DNA from: Dasypus novemcinctus
Taxonomy: Eukaryota; Chordata; Mammalia; Cingulata; Dasypodidae
Direction of reading: 5' to 3'
DNA length: 64,000 nt
NCBI RefSeq assembly: GCF_030445035.2
Contig: NC_080677.1
Coordinates: forward strand, 156,675,169 to 156,739,168
In this document: positions 61,091 through 64,000 of the stretch, one piece after another
How positions within the stretch are numbered: position 1 is the first letter of the stretch
How the letters are laid out: each line of letters starts with the position of its first letter
Notes under the pieces: generated by a model
Told to the model about the DNA's origin: nothing
What the model saw: only the letters and a program-made list of their open reading frames with translations
Database searches by the model: none
Made by a program: the position numbers and the translations under genes

Positions 61091-62429
61091 TCACTTTAGT
61101 ATCAAAGACACAAATGTGTTGAAAGTGAACAGATGAAAAAAGATACTATGTGTCTACTGAAAGAACTGGAGTGGTCATACTAATATCAGACAAGGTAGAC
61201 CTTAAGACAAAAATTGCTGTAAGAGATAAAGAAGGAGATTACATATTGATAAAGGGTCAATCCATCAGAACATGTAACACTTATCAACATATGGACCTAT
61301 CAGCAGAGTCCCAACATATATATAGGTGATGGGAAAAATAATTGTGGCTGGAAACTTGAGCACTCAACTTGGTTGGTTAGTACAATTGGATGATAAACCA
61401 AGAACTAAAAGACTTGAATAACATAAACCAGCAAGACCTAACATAGAAAACTTTCCACACAGCAGAATATGTATTTTTCTCAGTACACATGGTACATTCT
61501 AGATAGACTGTTAGGTCATAAAATGTGTTATTAGATTTTAAAAGACTGAAATCATACAAAGTACTTTTTGCTGGCCACAATGAAATTGGAAATCATAGGG
61601 AGATTGACAAATATGTGTAAATTAAAAAAATGTACTCTTAGCCAGTGCATCAAAGAAGTTAGTAACTGCTTGCAGGTAAATGGAAATGAAAGCAAAACAT
61701 ACCAAAACTAATGGGATGAAACAAAAGCTGTGCTCTGGGAAATTTACAGCAGTCCCTACATTAAAAGAATGATTTCAAACCAATTCCTAATCTTCCACCT
61801 TGAAGAATCTAGAAAAAGAAGAGAAAACCCAAAGCCAGTAGAAGGAAATAAAGTTTAGAGTGGAGATAATTGAGAAAGGAAAACAGACTCAAAGAAACAA
61901 AATGGATGAACTTTGCTAGACTGACCAAGACCAAAACTCAAATTGCTAAAATCAGCAGTGTGGGAACATTACTAACAACGTTTAAAGAATTGAAAAGGGG
62001 TTATAAGAAAATACTGTGAACAACTGTATGCCACTAAATTAGATTACCTAGACAAAATGAATAAATTCCTAGAAAACTACCAAAACTGACTCAAGAAGAA
62101 AGAAAGTCTCAATAAGGTTTTAACAGAGATAGAATCAGTAATTGAAAATCTTCCAATAACAAAAATGTCCAGGACCAGATGGCTTTGCTGGTGAGTCTGT
62201 CAAACACTTTAAAAAATCAGTCTAAAACTTTGTCAAAAAAAGAGTAGGGAATGCTTCCTAACTTGTTCTCTGAAGCCCTTTTACCCTAATACCAAAGATA
62301 AGACAGTATAAGAGAGTAAAACTGTAGACCAGTATCCGTATTGTTTTTTACACATAGAAAAATCCTCAACAAAATGTTAGGAAACTGAATCCAGTAGAAT
62401 GTTAAAAAGTATTATTATATACCATGGCT
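61091..62429 (+). pseudogene. L1 ORF2 remnant (endonuclease and start of reverse transcriptase)
   Basis: Recognisable tracts, in order: 'agagactcactttagtatca', 'ggagtggtcatactaatatc', 'agataaagaaggagattaca', 'ctgaccaagaccaaaactca' and 'ccaggaccagatggctttgc'. Stops and frameshifts occur throughout, and the tract ends where RT motifs should continue. There is no functional product. Confidence 0.75.
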
Positions 62430-62975
62430 AAGTAATTCCAATCTGAAGTATATACCCAGGAGAATTTAAATTAAAAAGTCATACACAAATGTATATAGCA
62501 GCATTTTTCACAGTAGCCAAAAAGTAGGAATAACCAAAATATTAACTAATGAATGGAGAAACAAAATACGGTATATCCATATATACAAAGGGATATTCAG
62601 CCATAAATAGGAATGATGTATTGATACATGCTACAACATGGAACCTTGAACACATGTTATGTGAAAAAATTATATAAAAGGCCACATTTTATAGTTTGAG
62701 TCAGTAAATTCCGTTTATACGAACTGTCGAGTATGGGCAAATCCGTAGACACTGAAAGCAGATTAGTCATTTCCAGGGGCTGGGGAGAGGGGTGATGGTG
62801 CATGACTTTTTAGTAGGTCCTTTTTGGGGTGATGAAAATGTTCTGTAATTACATAGTGGTGATCGTTGTACAACATTGAGAATATGCTGGAAGTCATTGA
62901 ATTAGACACTTGAAAATTGACAAAATTGTGAGTTTTATGTTACGTGAATTTTACCTTAATAAAAAATTATTTCTT
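62430..62975 (+). repeat. L1 3' UTR (L1M type)
   Basis: 'gtatatacccaggagaattt', 'tgatacatgctacaacatgg', 'ccaggggctggggagagggg', 'gatgaaaatgttctgtaatt' and 'gaattttaccttaataaaaa' follow the typical ancient eutherian L1 3' end, ending in an A-rich run. Confidence 0.8.
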
Positions 62976-63184
62976 CTCCCATCTCCAGCTCACAGCTTCT
63001 CATTTCCAGGGCTGAGTGTTGAATTGCTATTTATTTTCCTAACACTTCCACAGGTATGCTCCAAATGCAACTTTAAAACATCTGAAATTGAGCCTATTCC
63101 TTTACCTTTCCTTTTAAACTTTGTCACCTGTAAATGTTCTCTCTCAATAAAGAATAAAAGTAACTCACACTAAGGGCTGTGTGC

Positions 63185-63360
63185 CAAGAAAAGCAGTAAA
63201 TATTCTATGTCTGTTAAGTCATTTAATTACCAACTTCACATACTACTGATTTTTGCAGTGAAAAAATTGAGAGGTAAAATAACTGATGTCATACACTTTG
63301 TTAGCTTTGAACCAAGCCATCCTCACTTCTCAGAGCCTGTTCCTAACTGCGCTAGCTCAT
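63185..63360 (-). repeat. MIR (minus strand)
   Basis: 'gttaagtcatttaattacca', 'agaggtaaaataactgatgt' and 'agctttgaaccaagccatcc' follow reverse-complement MIR. Confidence 0.5.
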
Positions 63361-63379
63361 TTATCCACCTTTTCACAGA

Positions 63380-63990
63380 AACCTAGATGTAATCCTTGTT
63401 ACTTTTCCCCTTCATAAACCATATCCAAGTCATCACTAGTTCCTATTGATTTCTTAAGTATCTCATACCATCCAGTTGCTTTCTCTGTGATCATTCAAGC
63501 CACCATCTTTTATCTGTACAGTGGCATCCTAACTGAAGCCACAGTAGAAAAACCTAATGAAAACTGTAAATAAAATTTTGCACCTTATTAATTCTATATC
63601 CTTCTCTTATCTCCAACGATCATTCCCAAATATTTGTTTGTGAGCTTGGCCACATTAAAAAAAATAATGAATTTCAAAACCTAGAAATCTTAAAAGCTAC
63701 TTTTTGAATTAAAATGCAGTGAACCGTGAAATCAACAGTTTCCCCTTATTTCTTGATGACTTTTAACTTTTGGCTTTCGAAGCCATCTATTTGCTCACAA
63801 CACCTAAGTTTATATCTAGCCTTGCCTTCTCTCCTGAAATCCCAACTTTCTACCCAGCCTCTCCATGTGGATGTTATACAAACATCTCAAACATAACATG
63901 CCAGTCATCCTTATTTCATTGATGCAAATGCAGCCATTCATGTTGCTGAAGCTAAAAACTGAAGATTTCTCCCATATGATATATCCATTC
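63380..63990 (+). repeat. L2 fragments (two pieces, order rearranged)
   Basis: The first piece (about 63380-63545: 'tcattcaagccaccatcttt', 'cagtggcatcctaactgaag') is a later part of the L2 ORF than the second (about 63780-63990: 'ctctccatgtggatgttata', 'caaacatctcaaacataaca'). They are therefore separate insertions or rearranged. The window ends within the second. Confidence 0.5.
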
Positions 63991-64000
63991 TGTGAATAAA

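Larger units (their letters stand above)
58900..62975 (+). mobile_element. L1 retrotransposon with open ORF1 and internally deleted, decayed ORF2
   Basis: The 5' UTR-like region (from about 58.9 kb) contains 'cttccaagatagtggcagtc', like the 'aagatggcggc' seen near L1 5' ends, and 'gaaggtccagttttcaacaa' just ahead of ORF1. An ORF1 (59738-60655), the inter-ORF spacer and a degraded ORF2 follow. ORF2 shows endonuclease-region text (ctgtaagagataaagaagga) and the RT-region start (gtccaggaccagatggcttt). Near 62430 it jumps straight to the ORF2 end and 3' UTR (agtatatacccaggagaatt ... ccaggggctggggagagggg ... taccttaataaaaaattat). About 2 kb of ORF2 is absent. It cannot be autonomous. The 5' boundary is approximate. 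Confidence 0.8.

Noticed and set aside
1..64000. CRISPR arrays, operons, toxin-antitoxin or phage-like systems
   Set aside because: The window is spliced, AT-rich mammalian DNA with SINE/LINE content. No spaced direct-repeat array or compact gene cluster is present.

Overview
This is a mammalian nuclear window that holds the 5' half of one protein-coding gene on the minus strand. Everything else is intron, promoter CpG island, or interspersed repeat. The gene is WAC (WW domain-containing adaptor with coiled-coil). I recognised it from its encoded protein and rebuilt seven consecutive coding exons with consensus splice sites and compatible phases. In transcription order they are 52901-52941, 52498-52534, 50772-50967, 15372-15478, 7624-7739, 6945-7057 and 1886-2194. 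They sum to 919 nt, or 306 codons plus one base. The WW domain is complete. The C-terminal half, including the coiled coil, lies beyond base 1 of the window.

The likely host is a xenarthran, most probably an armadillo. The evidence is at least a dozen copies of a tRNA-related SINE whose heads read like 'gggaagcagatgtggctcaa' and whose tails carry 'cagcaaatggacacagagag' before a poly(A). I know this pattern from the DAS-type SINEs of Dasypus and its relatives. The species call is inference from repeats, not from a unique marker.

Layout: 1-52,900 is WAC introns 7 to 1 with small exons, dominated by a 35.3-kb intron 3. About 52,300-54,050 is a strong CpG island with the WAC first exon, promoter and GC-rich 5' leader, plus a candidate exon on the opposite strand that could belong to a divergent transcript. 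54,056-64,000 is upstream flank with L2 and MIR fossils, and an L1 whose ORF1 is still open for 305 codons while its ORF2 is decayed and internally deleted.

The repeat landscape is the most informative part of the window. It has L1, L2, MIR, hAT/MER5-like and Tigger (pogo) fossils, lineage-specific SINEs with clear target-site duplications, and a poly(A)-tailed 0.7-0.9 kb repeat family with three copies. The best observation is a nest at 20.7-23.9 kb: an old L1 is split by an unidentified 1.6-kb insertion and by a Tigger1-like element, and each of those carries its own SINE. I see no CRISPR array, operon, toxin system or other prokaryote-like system, and no convincing second protein-coding gene. 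Repeat family names were assigned by eye and need RepeatMasker confirmation.
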